Notes under the pieces: generated by a model
The model's database searches: none
Told to the model about the DNA's origin: nothing
Seen by the model: the letters and a program-made list of their open reading frames with translations, nothing else
NCBI RefSeq assembly: GCF_025263565.1
Contig: NZ_CP079865.1
Coordinates: 2,604,001-2,668,000 of the forward strand
DNA from: Mycobacterium sp. SMC-8
GTDB lineage: Bacteria > Actinomycetota > Actinomycetes > Mycobacteriales > Mycobacteriaceae
Reading direction: 5' to 3'
DNA length: 64,000 nucleotides
Part shown: positions 37,540-48,501 of the stretch, one piece after another
How the letters are laid out: each line of letters opens with the position of its first letter
Position numbering within the stretch: position 1 is the stretch's first letter
Program-made: the position numbers and the translations under genes

Positions 37540-38274
37540 TCAGTCGATTTCGAAGTGCTGGTAATCGAGCGGGGTGCGCCAGTGCCCGCCCCACCGCCAG
37601 CCCCGGTCGGTGAACGCGCGCACGGCGGCGTCCCCGTCGTGCAGCATCCCGGGATCGGTGCGGCCGCGGTCCACCCAGGGACCGGCGTTGGCGGGTTGGA
37701 AGTCGCCGCGCCGGTCGATGTACGGGTTGAGTTTCGGGTTCACGTCCACCGCCCGGCCGTAGGCGTGCAGCGACCAGCTGCCGGTGCCGGGGATGTCGCG
37801 GCAGTTGAACGCCGAGGTGTTGTTGTCGCGCATCGAAAGTTCGTCGTAGGCACCGGGATAGCGCTCGACGGTGTCCATCTTCTCGATCGGATACCTTAAG
37901 CGGTGCAGTTCGGCGAAGACGTCGATGACCGCCTGGGTGACGTCTCGGTGCACCACGAGCCGGCCGCGGTGTGTCTGCCCGTCGAAGCCCACGTAATCCA
38001 ATTCGACACGGCGCAGGGCGTCGGGGTCCAACGGGCAGCCCGGGCGCCACGTCGCCCCGAGATCGGCGGCGGTGACCGGATGCACCTGGGCGGCGCGTGG
38101 CCGCGGCGGGGCCGCGGTGACGGTGCGGACGGTCTCCGGGGACAGCCGCGGGGACGCCGCGATGGACGACCCCGTGGCCGGGTCCCCTGACCGCGCCGGC
38201 GGCTCAGGCGCCGACGCGCACTGCACCAGCACCGCCGTCATGACCGCCAGCGCGGCCGGCATCGCGAACCTCAC
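37540..38274 (-). CDS. M15-family D-Ala-D-Ala carboxypeptidase-like lipoprotein
   Basis: This 244-residue exported protein has a signal peptide with possible lipobox VLVQC (Cys19) and a Pro/Ala-rich linker to about residue 65. The C-terminal peptidase domain has SLHAYGRAVDVNPKLNPY, containing a His and Asp zinc ligand pair, and ends in DYQHFEID with the last His ligand. This is the VanY/M15 fold that trims peptidoglycan peptides. Cysteines C80 and C157 may pair. It lies between the polyketide cluster and a small membrane protein and shows no operon link to either. Confidence 0.83.
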   Translation of the reverse strand: MRFAMPAALAVMTAVLVQCASAPEPPARSGDPATGSSIAASPRLSPETVRTVTAAPPRPRAAQVHPVTAADLGATWRPGCPLDPDALRRVELDYVGFDGQTHRGRLVVHRDVTQAVIDVFAELHRLRYPIEKMDTVERYPGAYDELSMRDNNTSAFNCRDIPGTGSWSLHAYGRAVDVNPKLNPYIDRRGDFQPANAGPWVDRGRTDPGMLHDGDAAVRAFTDRGWRWGGHWRTPLDYQHFEID

Positions 38275-38402
38275 CGCCGACCAACCTACCCGAGCCGACG
38301 TCGCGGTTAGCAGCCCTAATCAGTTCCGTTAGTTGAGCTTTCGAATTTGACGGCTTGGTCACAACATCGCCGTCATTCATGTGATGTGCGTCATGCCTGG
38401 GC

Positions 38403-38408
38403 TATATT
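38403..38408 (+). promoter_or_regulatory. Probable -10 box (TATATT) for the small membrane protein gene
   Basis: TATATT lies 29 bp before the chosen ATG at 38437, in an AT-richer stretch otherwise rare in the window. No convincing -35 box was seen, which is normal for many mycobacterial promoters. The ribosome site AGAAGGG is at 38423-38429. Confidence 0.35.
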
Positions 38409-38436
38409 GTGGGCGTCATCACAGAAGGGCGTGGTC

Positions 38437-38658
38437 ATGGTCGGAATGGGTGAGGGCGCGATGGTCCCACAGGGTGTCGAGTCGCACCGCGCATCGCACG
38501 CGTCCAGTTCGGTCAATTGGGCGCTCGTGCTGCTCATGGTGGCGCTTTTGATCGCAGCGATCGCCGGCGTAGTGGTTGCGCTGTACAGCGGGCTGCCGAC
38601 CGTGGCGCTGGTGATCGCGCTGGTCACAGGCGCGGTGTTCGCCGGAGTCGCGTGCTGA
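38437..38658 (+). CDS. Small two-helix membrane protein, function unknown
   Basis: This 73-residue protein begins at ATG 38437, with AGAAGGG 7 bp upstream. A longer frame back to 38347 exists but would run through the promoter-like TATATT. The N-terminal 27 residues are soluble (MVGMGEGAMVPQGVES). Two hydrophobic helices follow (WALVLLMVALLIAAIAGVVVALY and VALVIALVTGAVFAGVAC), ending in Cys. I do not recognise the family. Length, ribosome site and composition support a real gene. Its stop is 7 bp from the end of the convergent flavoenzyme gene. Confidence 0.6.
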   Translation: MVGMGEGAMVPQGVESHRASHASSSVNWALVLLMVALLIAAIAGVVVALYSGLPTVALVIALVTGAVFAGVAC

Positions 38659-38665
38659 GCACGCG

Positions 38666-39856
38666 TTAGATCTGGCCGTGTCGTGGCGGCCTGACCCCAG
38701 ACAGGGTGTGGCGGCCGATGTGCTGCAGTTTCCACCGCGTCGGGTCGTGCAAGGTGTGCGTGCGCGCGTCGCGCCAGTACCGGGACAGGTTCGCCGCCGC
38801 TGACGCGCTGCGGGTGCCGCCGAGCTCGAACAGTACGTTCGACGCCTCCAGCGAGGCCCGCACCGCCGCGACCTTCGCGACGGCCGCCGCGATCGACGCG
38901 GCCGCCGCCGTCTCGTCGGTGAGGTTCTCGGTCGCGGCGTCCACCTGCCGCGCCGCGTCGGCCAGCAGCGCCTGTGCGCCGCGCACCGTGACCGTCGCCT
39001 CGCCGGCGAGATGGACCAGGGTCGGATCGTCGGCCGCCGCGTCGACCCCCGCCTCGAAGTGCGGCCGGGCCCGGCCGGCCTGGCGCACCCCCTCGGCGAG
39101 CGCCCCCGTGGCGATGCCGACGTCGATCGCGGCGTGCCAGAGCTGTGCCCGCGCGCCGTAGGTGGTCGGGCCCGAGAAGATCGGGGAGAACGGGACGACG
39201 TGCTCGCCGGGCACGGCGACGTCGGTGAGGGTCACGGTGCCCGAGGCGGTGGTGCGCTGGCCCATCCCGTCCCAGTCGTCGACGACCTCCAGGCCATCGG
39301 CGTCGCGTTGCACGAACGCCAGCGCCTTCGGCGTAGATGCGGTCGGGGTGTGGCCGGAGCCGTCGGCCAGTGACGCCCGCACGACGACCCAGTCGGCGAA
39401 CAGCGCGCCGGTGGAGTAGAACTTGCGGCCCGCCAGCGTGTAGTCACCGCCGGGCCGGCGCACCAGCGTGGTGGTGTCCACGTCGACGGGGTGCGGCCCG
39501 CGTTCGGACTGGGCGTTGGCGAACAACGCGCCCTGGCGCACGTGGTCGTAGAAGCAGGCCTGCTGGGCCGCGGTGCCCTGCAGCCGCAGCGCCTCCAGGA
39601 ACACGAAGTGCGAGTGCGGGATCTGGGCCAGCGACGGGTCGGCCTGGGCCAGCAGCCGGAACACCTCGGCCAGTACCGCGGCGGGCGCGTCGGGACCGCC
39701 CAGACTCCGCGGCACCGACAGCGTCAGCAGACCGGATGCCTTGAGCGCCTTGACCTGATCGTGGGGCAGGGTGCGGTCGGCGTCCCGCGCGGCCGCGTCG
39801 GCGGCGACGTCGGCGGCCAGGCGTTCCGCGACGGCGATCGCCTCGCCGGGTGTCAC
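38666..39856 (-). CDS. Acyl-CoA-dehydrogenase-fold flavin monooxygenase (SfnB/DszC-like)
   Basis: This 396-residue protein has the ACAD fold: N-terminal helical domain, FANAQSERGPHPVDV, AGRKFYSTGALFADWVVV, and a C-terminal helical domain ending SRYWRDARTHTLHDPTRWKLQHIG. That ending is distinctive of the SfnB and DszC sulfur-acquisition group, which use reduced flavin and oxygen on organosulfur compounds. Start GTG 39856 overlaps the stop of the SsuD-like gene by 4 bp (GTGA), so the pair is translationally coupled. Role in organosulfur use under sulfate limitation is inferred from the pair. No reductase is adjacent. Confidence 0.83.
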   Translation of the reverse strand: MTPGEAIAVAERLAADVAADAAARDADRTLPHDQVKALKASGLLTLSVPRSLGGPDAPAAVLAEVFRLLAQADPSLAQIPHSHFVFLEALRLQGTAAQQACFYDHVRQGALFANAQSERGPHPVDVDTTTLVRRPGGDYTLAGRKFYSTGALFADWVVVRASLADGSGHTPTASTPKALAFVQRDADGLEVVDDWDGMGQRTTASGTVTLTDVAVPGEHVVPFSPIFSGPTTYGARAQLWHAAIDVGIATGALAEGVRQAGRARPHFEAGVDAAADDPTLVHLAGEATVTVRGAQALLADAARQVDAATENLTDETAAAASIAAAVAKVAAVRASLEASNVLFELGGTRSASAAANLSRYWRDARTHTLHDPTRWKLQHIGRHTLSGVRPPRHGQI

Positions 39857-41031
39857 CGCGCCGCGCCGAGGAACGGAATCGAGCCCGGCGCAGCACTTTT
39901 CACGTCCGGCGCGAACAGCCCGCGCTCGCGCAGCAGCGGCACCACGCCCTCGCCGAGCCAGTACAGCTCCTCCAGATGCGGATAGCCCGAGAAGATGAAC
40001 TCGTCGATACCGGCGTCGGCGTACTCGGCGATGCGGTCGGCCACCTCGGTGTGGCTGCCCACCAGCGCGGTGCCCGCGCCGCCGCGAACCAGACCGACGC
40101 CGGCCCACAGGTTGGGCGCTATCTCCAGTGTGCGGGCGTCGTGCCAGGTGCCGTCGGCGCGATGGGCCTCGTGCAGGGCCAGCATCCGCTTCTGGCCCTC
40201 GGACTCGCTGCGGCCCAGCCCGGCCTGGGCGCTGCGCACGGTCTCCTCGTCGAGCGCACCGATCAGCTTGTCCGCCTGTGTCCACGCCTCGTCCGCGGTG
40301 TCGCGGGTGATCACGTGCAAGCGGATCCCGAACCGCACCTGCCTACCCTGCTTGGCGGCGAGCCGGCGGATCCATGCGATCTTCTCGGCCACCGCGGCGG
40401 GCGGTTCGCCCCACGTCAGATACACGTTGGCATGGCGTGCCGCCACCGGGCCGGCGGCAGCGGAGCTGCCACCGAAATACAAGGGCGGCAACGGGTTCGG
40501 CAGCGTCGGGATGGTCGCGTCCTCGACCCGGATGTGTTCACCGTCGAGGGTCACCGTCTGCCCGTCCCACAGCCGGCGTACCACGTCGAGGAATTCGTCG
40601 GCGCGGGCGTACCGGCCGTCCTTGTCGAGATGGTCACCGAACGCGCGCTGTTCGTGGGCCTCGCCGCCGACCACGACGTTGAGCAGGATCCGGCCGGGCG
40701 CGTGCCGGGAGAACGTCGCCGCCATCTGCGCCGACAGCGTCGGGCTGACCAGGCCCGGCCGGAACGCCACCAGGAACGCCAGCGACGTCGTCTCCCGGGC
40801 CAGCAGCGCCGCCGTGATGAACGCGTCCTCGCACCACGCGCCGGTCGGGATCAGCGCACCGGTGAAACCGAACGTTTCGGCGGCGCGCACGATCGAGGCG
40901 AGGTAGTCGATCGACGCGTCGCGATCGCCGCGGGCCGCGCCGGCCGGCGTGCCGTGTCCTCCGCCGACGATCAGCCGGCTGTCTCCGTAGGTCGGAAGGA
41001 ACCAGTGCAGTTTGATCGCAGAAGTCACCAC
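39853..41031 (-). CDS. Alkanesulfonate-monooxygenase-like LLM flavoenzyme (SsuD family)
   Basis: This 392-residue luciferase-like monooxygenase uses reduced FMN. SsuD-type features are LHWFLPTYGDSR at the start, SLAFLVAFRPGLVSPTLSAQMAATFSRHAPGRILLNVVVGGEAHEQRAFGD, PPLYFGGSSAAAGPVAARHANVYLTWGEPP, and the C-terminal FSGYPHLEELYWLGEGVVPLL. Length and motifs match alkanesulfonate and related sulfonate or sulfone monooxygenases. Start is GTG 41031, possibly the next GTG. It is first in a two-gene operon with the SfnB/DszC-like gene. The exact substrate is unknown. Confidence 0.87.
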   Translation of the reverse strand: MVTSAIKLHWFLPTYGDSRLIVGGGHGTPAGAARGDRDASIDYLASIVRAAETFGFTGALIPTGAWCEDAFITAALLARETTSLAFLVAFRPGLVSPTLSAQMAATFSRHAPGRILLNVVVGGEAHEQRAFGDHLDKDGRYARADEFLDVVRRLWDGQTVTLDGEHIRVEDATIPTLPNPLPPLYFGGSSAAAGPVAARHANVYLTWGEPPAAVAEKIAWIRRLAAKQGRQVRFGIRLHVITRDTADEAWTQADKLIGALDEETVRSAQAGLGRSESEGQKRMLALHEAHRADGTWHDARTLEIAPNLWAGVGLVRGGAGTALVGSHTEVADRIAEYADAGIDEFIFSGYPHLEELYWLGEGVVPLLRERGLFAPDVKSAAPGSIPFLGAAR

Positions 41032-41087
41032 GGGATGGTCCCCGCCGCGCGTCCGGCGCTCACGGGTTTACCTCACCGCGATTGGAA

Positions 41088-41107
41088 GCCCCCGAGGGAA
41101 AGGGGGC
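41088..41107 (-). terminator. Hairpin downstream of the P-type ATPase gene
   Basis: GCCCCC (41088-41093) and GGGGGC (41102-41107) form a 6-bp stem with an 8-base loop, 7 bases past the ATPase stop codon on the minus strand. On that strand the loop is pyrimidine-rich. It separates the ATPase from the sulfur operon on the same strand. Confidence 0.5.
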
Positions 41108-41113
41108 GGCGGG

Positions 41114-43834
<2,721 letters not shown>

Positions 43835-43885
43835 ACCCCGATGCTGTCGGCTCGGCGGCCGGGCTGCAACCGGCGGACCGCAGGC

Positions 43886-46273
43886 TCAGATCATGTCCCT
43901 GCGGGTCAGCCAGCGCATGATCGGCCAGCCGATGAAGACCGGCAGCCAACAGGTCAGGATCCGGTACAGCAGCACCGCGGGCACCGCGACGGCCGCGGGT
44001 ACCCCGAACGCGGCCAGCCCGCCGATCAGCGCGGCCTCCACCGCGCCGACGCCGCCGGGGGTGGGTGCCGCCGACGCGAGCGTCCCGCCGATCATCGTGA
44101 CGATCGTGACGGTGACGAAGCTGGCGTCGCCGCCGAACGCCTCGATGCTCGCCCACAGAGCCAGTGCGCCACCGAGAGTGGTTGCGGCGCAGCCGATCAC
44201 GATCAATGCCAGCCGCCGGGGTTCGCGGGCCAGTGCGAACAGGTCGTTGACGACCTCCTCCAGACGCGGGCGCACCGCGGTGGCCAGCCAGTGCCGCAGC
44301 TTCGGCACGAACAGGAAGATCCCGACGGCCCCGAGCGCCGCGCCGGCGACCAGGTAGATCACCGTCGCGCTCGGCACGAACCGCGACAGGTCCGCCGACA
44401 CCCCGACCAGCGCGCTGAACAGGATCAGCAGCGTGATGTGGGTGATCACCTGGACCGATTGCTGCAGCGCCACCGCGGTGGTGGCCCGCAGCGCGCCGAG
44501 CCCGGCCTTCTGCAGGAAACGGGTGCTCAACGCCAGACCGCCGACACCGGCGGGCGTCGTCGTCGCGGCGAACGTGTTGGCCACCTGCATGATGGTCAGG
44601 TCGCGGAAACTGACCAGCCGGTCGGCGCACGCCCACAACGCCGCCGCGGCTCCGAGGTACTTCAGCGCCGACACCGCCAGACCGGCCAGCGCCCACCACC
44701 AGTTGGCCGACCGCAGCTCGGAGAAGAACACCGGCACCGAGCTGATGAACGGATAGGCGACGTAGACCAGTGCGACCAGCAGCACCATCTGGATCACCTG
44801 GTTGCGGGTGAACCGGGTGATCGTCGCGGTCTTGATCTGGTCGGCGCCGGTCTGGTTCTTCACCTCGTCGCGCACCGCCGACATCACCGCGGCGGCGTCG
44901 GGCACCGAGTTTCGCAGGCGTTTCGGGACGGCCGTCTTGGTCAGCCGCCGCGACGCGGCGAGTACCGGCTCGAAGCCGAACACCGTGATCGCGGCGGCCA
45001 CCGCCTTGCCGACGCCGTACAGGTGCGCGGTGGTGAGCAGGAGCGCCGCGATGTCGCTGTGCAGGTGCGCGTCCGAGGCGCCGTACTCGGCGTGGGCGAA
45101 ACCGCCGAACAGCGGGGTGCCGTCGACCACGGTGACGGACTTGGCGCGCAGGTCGCCGTGCGAGATCTGCTGGCTGTGCAGGACGCCGAGCGAGTCCCAC
45201 ACGCGGGCGACCGGGGTGTCGGCGGCGCAATCCTGCAGCGGTGTGCCGCGGGCCGGCTTGTGCGCGTACACCGTCCAGCCCCGGTCCAGTGTCGCGACCG
45301 CGAGCGGGGTGGTGTTGGCCATGCCGAGGTTGCCGACGGCCAGCGCCATCAGCGCGCGGTGTTCGACCGCGCGGCGCATCGAGGTCTGCAGCGGCGCGGT
45401 CTCGCTGTCGCGCAGCCGCAGCTTGCCCCAGAACTGGCGCAGGAAGCCGCCCCCGCGTTGGTGCGGTCCGTACAGTTCGACGATCGCGGTGCCGGGCACG
45501 GTGCCGGCGGGCACATCCTCGGTGGCGTCGAGCATCATCGGGCCCCGCCCCGCCGGCCGGACCACGTTCAGCGCCGACGCCCGGAACCCGCGGCGGGCCA
45601 TCGCCCGCACGGCCCCGTCGAGCGGTACTTCCAGCGCCGGTGTGCCGACGACGAGCACCACCAGCGCGCCGACGAACCAGCCGACCGCCAGGCCCAGCAG
45701 CGAGCGGGCCGGTACGACGGCACTGACCACCAGATGGATCGGGACGAACGCCAGCAGCAGCGCCCACCACCAGCGCCGCCACCGGGCGGGAAGCCACGGA
45801 CCCGACACCGTCAGCACGGCGGCGAGCATCGCGATCCACCGCGGATCGTCGAGGAACTGCGACAGCACGGTGTCGAGGCGGTCGTTGAGGTCCAGATGCC
45901 AGCGTGGCGCCGCGATGCCGTTGCCGGTGATCGACAGCGAAAGGATCGCGAGCAGGCCCGCCGCGGCGTACGCGCCGAGCAGCTTCCACTGCCGAGACAG
46001 GATCAACCCGATCAGGATGATGAACGGCAGCGCCAGGATCGCGACGCCGTAGATGAGGTAGACGGTGTTGGACTGCGCCGGACTCAGGACGCCGACGATC
46101 TCGGAGATCGACCGCTCCAGCGCCTCCCACTCGTAGCGGGTGATCAGCGAGCTGGTCACTACGACCACGAGGAACACCGCGGCCAGTGCCAGTCGCATGA
46201 TGTCGTTGGTGCGGCGGGTCAACGGCTGCAGAAGGCTGCCTGTGACAGCGACGTCCTGCCCGTCAACTCGCAT
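43886..46273 (-). CDS. Flippase-like (UPF0104/AglD family) membrane protein with internal pseudokinase-like domain
   Basis: This 795-residue protein has three parts. An N-terminal membrane section with about six helices (residues 25-220). A soluble middle (about 225-470) containing VLHSQQISHGDLRAKSVTVVDGTPLFGGFAHAEYG, resembling a kinase catalytic loop (HGDL) and a DFG-like site in which Asp is replaced (FGGF), so activity is doubtful. A C-terminal section with about eight helices, including ALSTRFLQKAGLGALRATTAVALQQ and SAAPTPGGVGAVEAALIGGLAAFG, the lysylphosphatidylglycerol-synthase/flippase family signature. It may move lipid-linked substrates. It is 51 bp downstream-adjacent to the ATPase gene on the same strand. 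Confidence 0.8.
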   Translation of the reverse strand: MRVDGQDVAVTGSLLQPLTRRTNDIMRLALAAVFLVVVVTSSLITRYEWEALERSISEIVGVLSPAQSNTVYLIYGVAILALPFIILIGLILSRQWKLLGAYAAAGLLAILSLSITGNGIAAPRWHLDLNDRLDTVLSQFLDDPRWIAMLAAVLTVSGPWLPARWRRWWWALLLAFVPIHLVVSAVVPARSLLGLAVGWFVGALVVLVVGTPALEVPLDGAVRAMARRGFRASALNVVRPAGRGPMMLDATEDVPAGTVPGTAIVELYGPHQRGGGFLRQFWGKLRLRDSETAPLQTSMRRAVEHRALMALAVGNLGMANTTPLAVATLDRGWTVYAHKPARGTPLQDCAADTPVARVWDSLGVLHSQQISHGDLRAKSVTVVDGTPLFGGFAHAEYGASDAHLHSDIAALLLTTAHLYGVGKAVAAAITVFGFEPVLAASRRLTKTAVPKRLRNSVPDAAAVMSAVRDEVKNQTGADQIKTATITRFTRNQVIQMVLLVALVYVAYPFISSVPVFFSELRSANWWWALAGLAVSALKYLGAAAALWACADRLVSFRDLTIMQVANTFAATTTPAGVGGLALSTRFLQKAGLGALRATTAVALQQSVQVITHITLLILFSALVGVSADLSRFVPSATVIYLVAGAALGAVGIFLFVPKLRHWLATAVRPRLEEVVNDLFALAREPRRLALIVIGCAATTLGGALALWASIEAFGGDASFVTVTIVTMIGGTLASAAPTPGGVGAVEAALIGGLAAFGVPAAVAVPAVLLYRILTCWLPVFIGWPIMRWLTRRDMI

Positions 46274-46368
46274 ATGTCAACGATCTCTTTCGATTGGCTG
46301 CAAGCCGCCATCGGCTCACCGACAAAATAGCGACTGTTCGGTGACGATCGGTACACGCGCGACGGTGC

Positions 46369-46680
46369 TCAGCGAATGGTCACGTAATACACCTTGCCGA
46401 CGACGCGAAGTTCCAGTCCGTCGTCTCCGCCCTCGTTGACCCACTCGGTGACGTTTCCGCCGGTGTGGATGCCGACGACCTCGGCCTCGGCGAGCGGCGC
46501 GCTGCCCAGCTTGTTGACGATCACGCGGTTGCCCTCGGCCTGCAGCCGGCTGATAGTGGACTGCGCGTCGCCGGTGGCCGTGGGGGCGGCAGCGGCGGCG
46601 CCGGCCAGGCCGAGCGTGGCGGCGGCCAGAGTGGTGGCGATACCCGTGGCGATCCCGGCGGTGGTGGTCAGGTTGCTCAT
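46369..46680 (-). CDS. Small secreted mycobacterial protein
   Basis: This 103-residue protein has a signal peptide with a long Ala-rich hydrophobic core and a probable cleavage after AGAAAAAP (about residue 33). The mature part, about 70 residues, has the pattern AQSTISRLQAEGNRVIVNKLGSAPLAEAEVVGI, which resembles a group of short exported mycobacterial proteins of unknown function. No cysteines are seen. It lies 95 bp from the flippase-like gene start, on the same strand, and may have its own promoter. No function can be assigned. Confidence 0.72.
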   Translation of the reverse strand: MSNLTTTAGIATGIATTLAAATLGLAGAAAAAPTATGDAQSTISRLQAEGNRVIVNKLGSAPLAEAEVVGIHTGGNVTEWVNEGGDDGLELRVVGKVYYVTIR

Positions 46681-46753
46681 GTCCGGGGAAACCGGCCGGC
46701 CGGCGCGGGCATTTCCGTTGGCAGCAATTGGCCGCGCCGTGGCAGAAAGCGAT

Positions 46754-46817
46754 CACCGAGATTGCGTCTGCGGTGCGAAAAAGCGTGAAATGACCGCGTG
46801 GAATGCGATTTCGGCGG
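46754..46817 (+). repeat. 64-bp dispersed repeat, copy B
   Basis: This copy aligns gaplessly to the one at 27990. A further half unit, GCGATTTCGGCGG, follows at 46831-46843, ending 2 bases before the recD stop codon. As at glgP, the repeat sits just past the 3' end of a minus-strand gene in the same orientation. The rest of the 165-bp gap holds no gene. Confidence 0.65.
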
Positions 46818-46845
46818 AGTTGTGGGGAAGGCGATTTCGGCGGGG

Positions 46846-48501
46846 TCAGGGGCGGGTGCGCAGCTGCTGGGCCAGGCCCGACGCGCGGGTGGCCCGACGG
46901 TCGATCGCCTCCCGCACCGAGGCCTCGGTCCCGACGACGTGCACGCGCTTCTTGGCGCGGGTGACCGCGGTGTAGAACAGCTCGCGGGTCAGCAGCCGGG
47001 ACTCCGGCGGCGGCAGCAGCACGGTCACCTCGTCGGCCTGACTGCCCTGGCTCTTGTGAATGGTCATCGCGAACATCGTCTCGACCTCACCGAGCCGGCC
47101 CGGCGCGAACCGCAGGGCACCGACGTGGGCGCGCAGCCCGTCCGGCGAGGCGACGACGACGCCGGTGTCGCCGTTGTACACCCCCAGCCCGTAGTCGTTC
47201 TCCGTCACCAGCAGCGGCCGGCCCGGATACCACTGCGCCCACAGCGGCTGCCCGGTGGTCTCGGCCAGCCAACGTTCCACCTGACGGTTCCAGTGCGTCA
47301 CACCGAACGGCCCGCGACGGTGTGCGCACAGCAGCCGGTGACTGTCGAGCACCGCCAGCGCCGCCCCGGCGTCGCCGAGCAGCGCCGCCCGGCGCAGCTG
47401 CTCGGCGCGGGACGTCAGCGTGGGCCGCAGCGGGCCCGCGGCATCGTCGGTGTCCAGCCACGCCACCGCGTCGCCGCCCGCGCGCAGCACCGCCAGCGCG
47501 GCATCGGCGTCGCCGGCGCGGATCGCCTGCGCCAGCGATCCGATGGTCTCGCCGTAGCGGTGCGGCGTCTTGAGCTCGACCACCCCGGCGCTGCCCAGAC
47601 CGTCCACCAGGTCGGCGAGCACCGCGCCGGCGTCCACCGACGCCAACTGGTCGGGGTCGCCGACGAACAGCAGCCGCGCGTCCGGGCGCACCGCCTCCAG
47701 CAGCCGCGCCATCATCGTCAGCGACACCATCGAGGTCTCGTCGACGACGATGACGTCGTGCGGAAGCCGGTTGTCGCGGTGGTGCCGGAACCGTGACGAC
47801 GTGCCCGGTCTGCTGCCGAGCAGCCGGTGCAAGGTGGTGGCCCGCAGGCCCGCCAGCCGCTTCCGATCGACCTCGGTGAGCCTGCCGAGCTCGTCGTGCA
47901 CCGCGTCCTGCAGCCGGGCCGCCGCCTTGCCGGTCGGTGCGGCCAGCGCCATCCGCGGCGGCGTGCCGCCGGCCACCTCGGCCTGCTCGGCGATCGCGGC
48001 CAGCAGCCGTGCCACCGTCGTCGTCTTGCCGGTGCCGGGCCCGCCGGTGAGCACCGTCAGCGATTGCTGCAGAGCAACTTTGGCGGCGGCGCGCTGTTCT
48101 TCCCAGCCGTTGGGAAACAGCCGCTCCAGGCCCGGGACAGGTCCGCGCGGCGCGGCGGCCAGCAGCGCCAGCACGTCGTCGCGGACCTGCTGTTCCTCCC
48201 GCCAGTACCGGTCCAGGTAGAGCAGGTCGCCGTGCACCCGCAGCACCTGTCGGTCGGCGAGCGCACTGGCCCGCACCGCGGTCAGCCACTGATCCGGTGA
48301 CGGCCACGGCAGCTCCGGCATTCCGGCCTGCCCGGCGATCGTGCGCAGGTCGACGCACACCGAGCCGCCGCGCAGCGCGCGCACCGCCAGCGCGACGGCC
48401 AGCGCCACCCGGTCGTCGTCGTCCCGGACCAGGGTCGTGAGCCGTTGCGCCACCTGTACATCCGCGGGTTCGAACAGTGCGGCGAACGCGTCGACGGTCA
48501 T
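46846..48501 (-). CDS. recD: Exodeoxyribonuclease V alpha subunit (RecD)
   Basis: This 551-residue 5'-3' helicase subunit of RecBCD processes double-strand breaks. Features are Walker A LTGGPGTGKTT (about 151-161), VIVVDETSMVSLTMM as Walker B, FVGDPDQLASVDAGAVLADL, and the C-terminal AMTIHKSQGSQADEVTVLLPP followed by YTAVTRAKKRVHVVG. Its ATG at 48501 overlaps the recB stop by 4 bp. Order recC-recB-recD on one strand is the mycobacterial arrangement. In mycobacteria, RecBCD acts chiefly in single-strand annealing, with AdnAB in recombination. Confidence 0.95.
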   Translation of the reverse strand: MTVDAFAALFEPADVQVAQRLTTLVRDDDDRVALAVALAVRALRGGSVCVDLRTIAGQAGMPELPWPSPDQWLTAVRASALADRQVLRVHGDLLYLDRYWREEQQVRDDVLALLAAAPRGPVPGLERLFPNGWEEQRAAAKVALQQSLTVLTGGPGTGKTTTVARLLAAIAEQAEVAGGTPPRMALAAPTGKAAARLQDAVHDELGRLTEVDRKRLAGLRATTLHRLLGSRPGTSSRFRHHRDNRLPHDVIVVDETSMVSLTMMARLLEAVRPDARLLFVGDPDQLASVDAGAVLADLVDGLGSAGVVELKTPHRYGETIGSLAQAIRAGDADAALAVLRAGGDAVAWLDTDDAAGPLRPTLTSRAEQLRRAALLGDAGAALAVLDSHRLLCAHRRGPFGVTHWNRQVERWLAETTGQPLWAQWYPGRPLLVTENDYGLGVYNGDTGVVVASPDGLRAHVGALRFAPGRLGEVETMFAMTIHKSQGSQADEVTVLLPPPESRLLTRELFYTAVTRAKKRVHVVGTEASVREAIDRRATRASGLAQQLRTRP

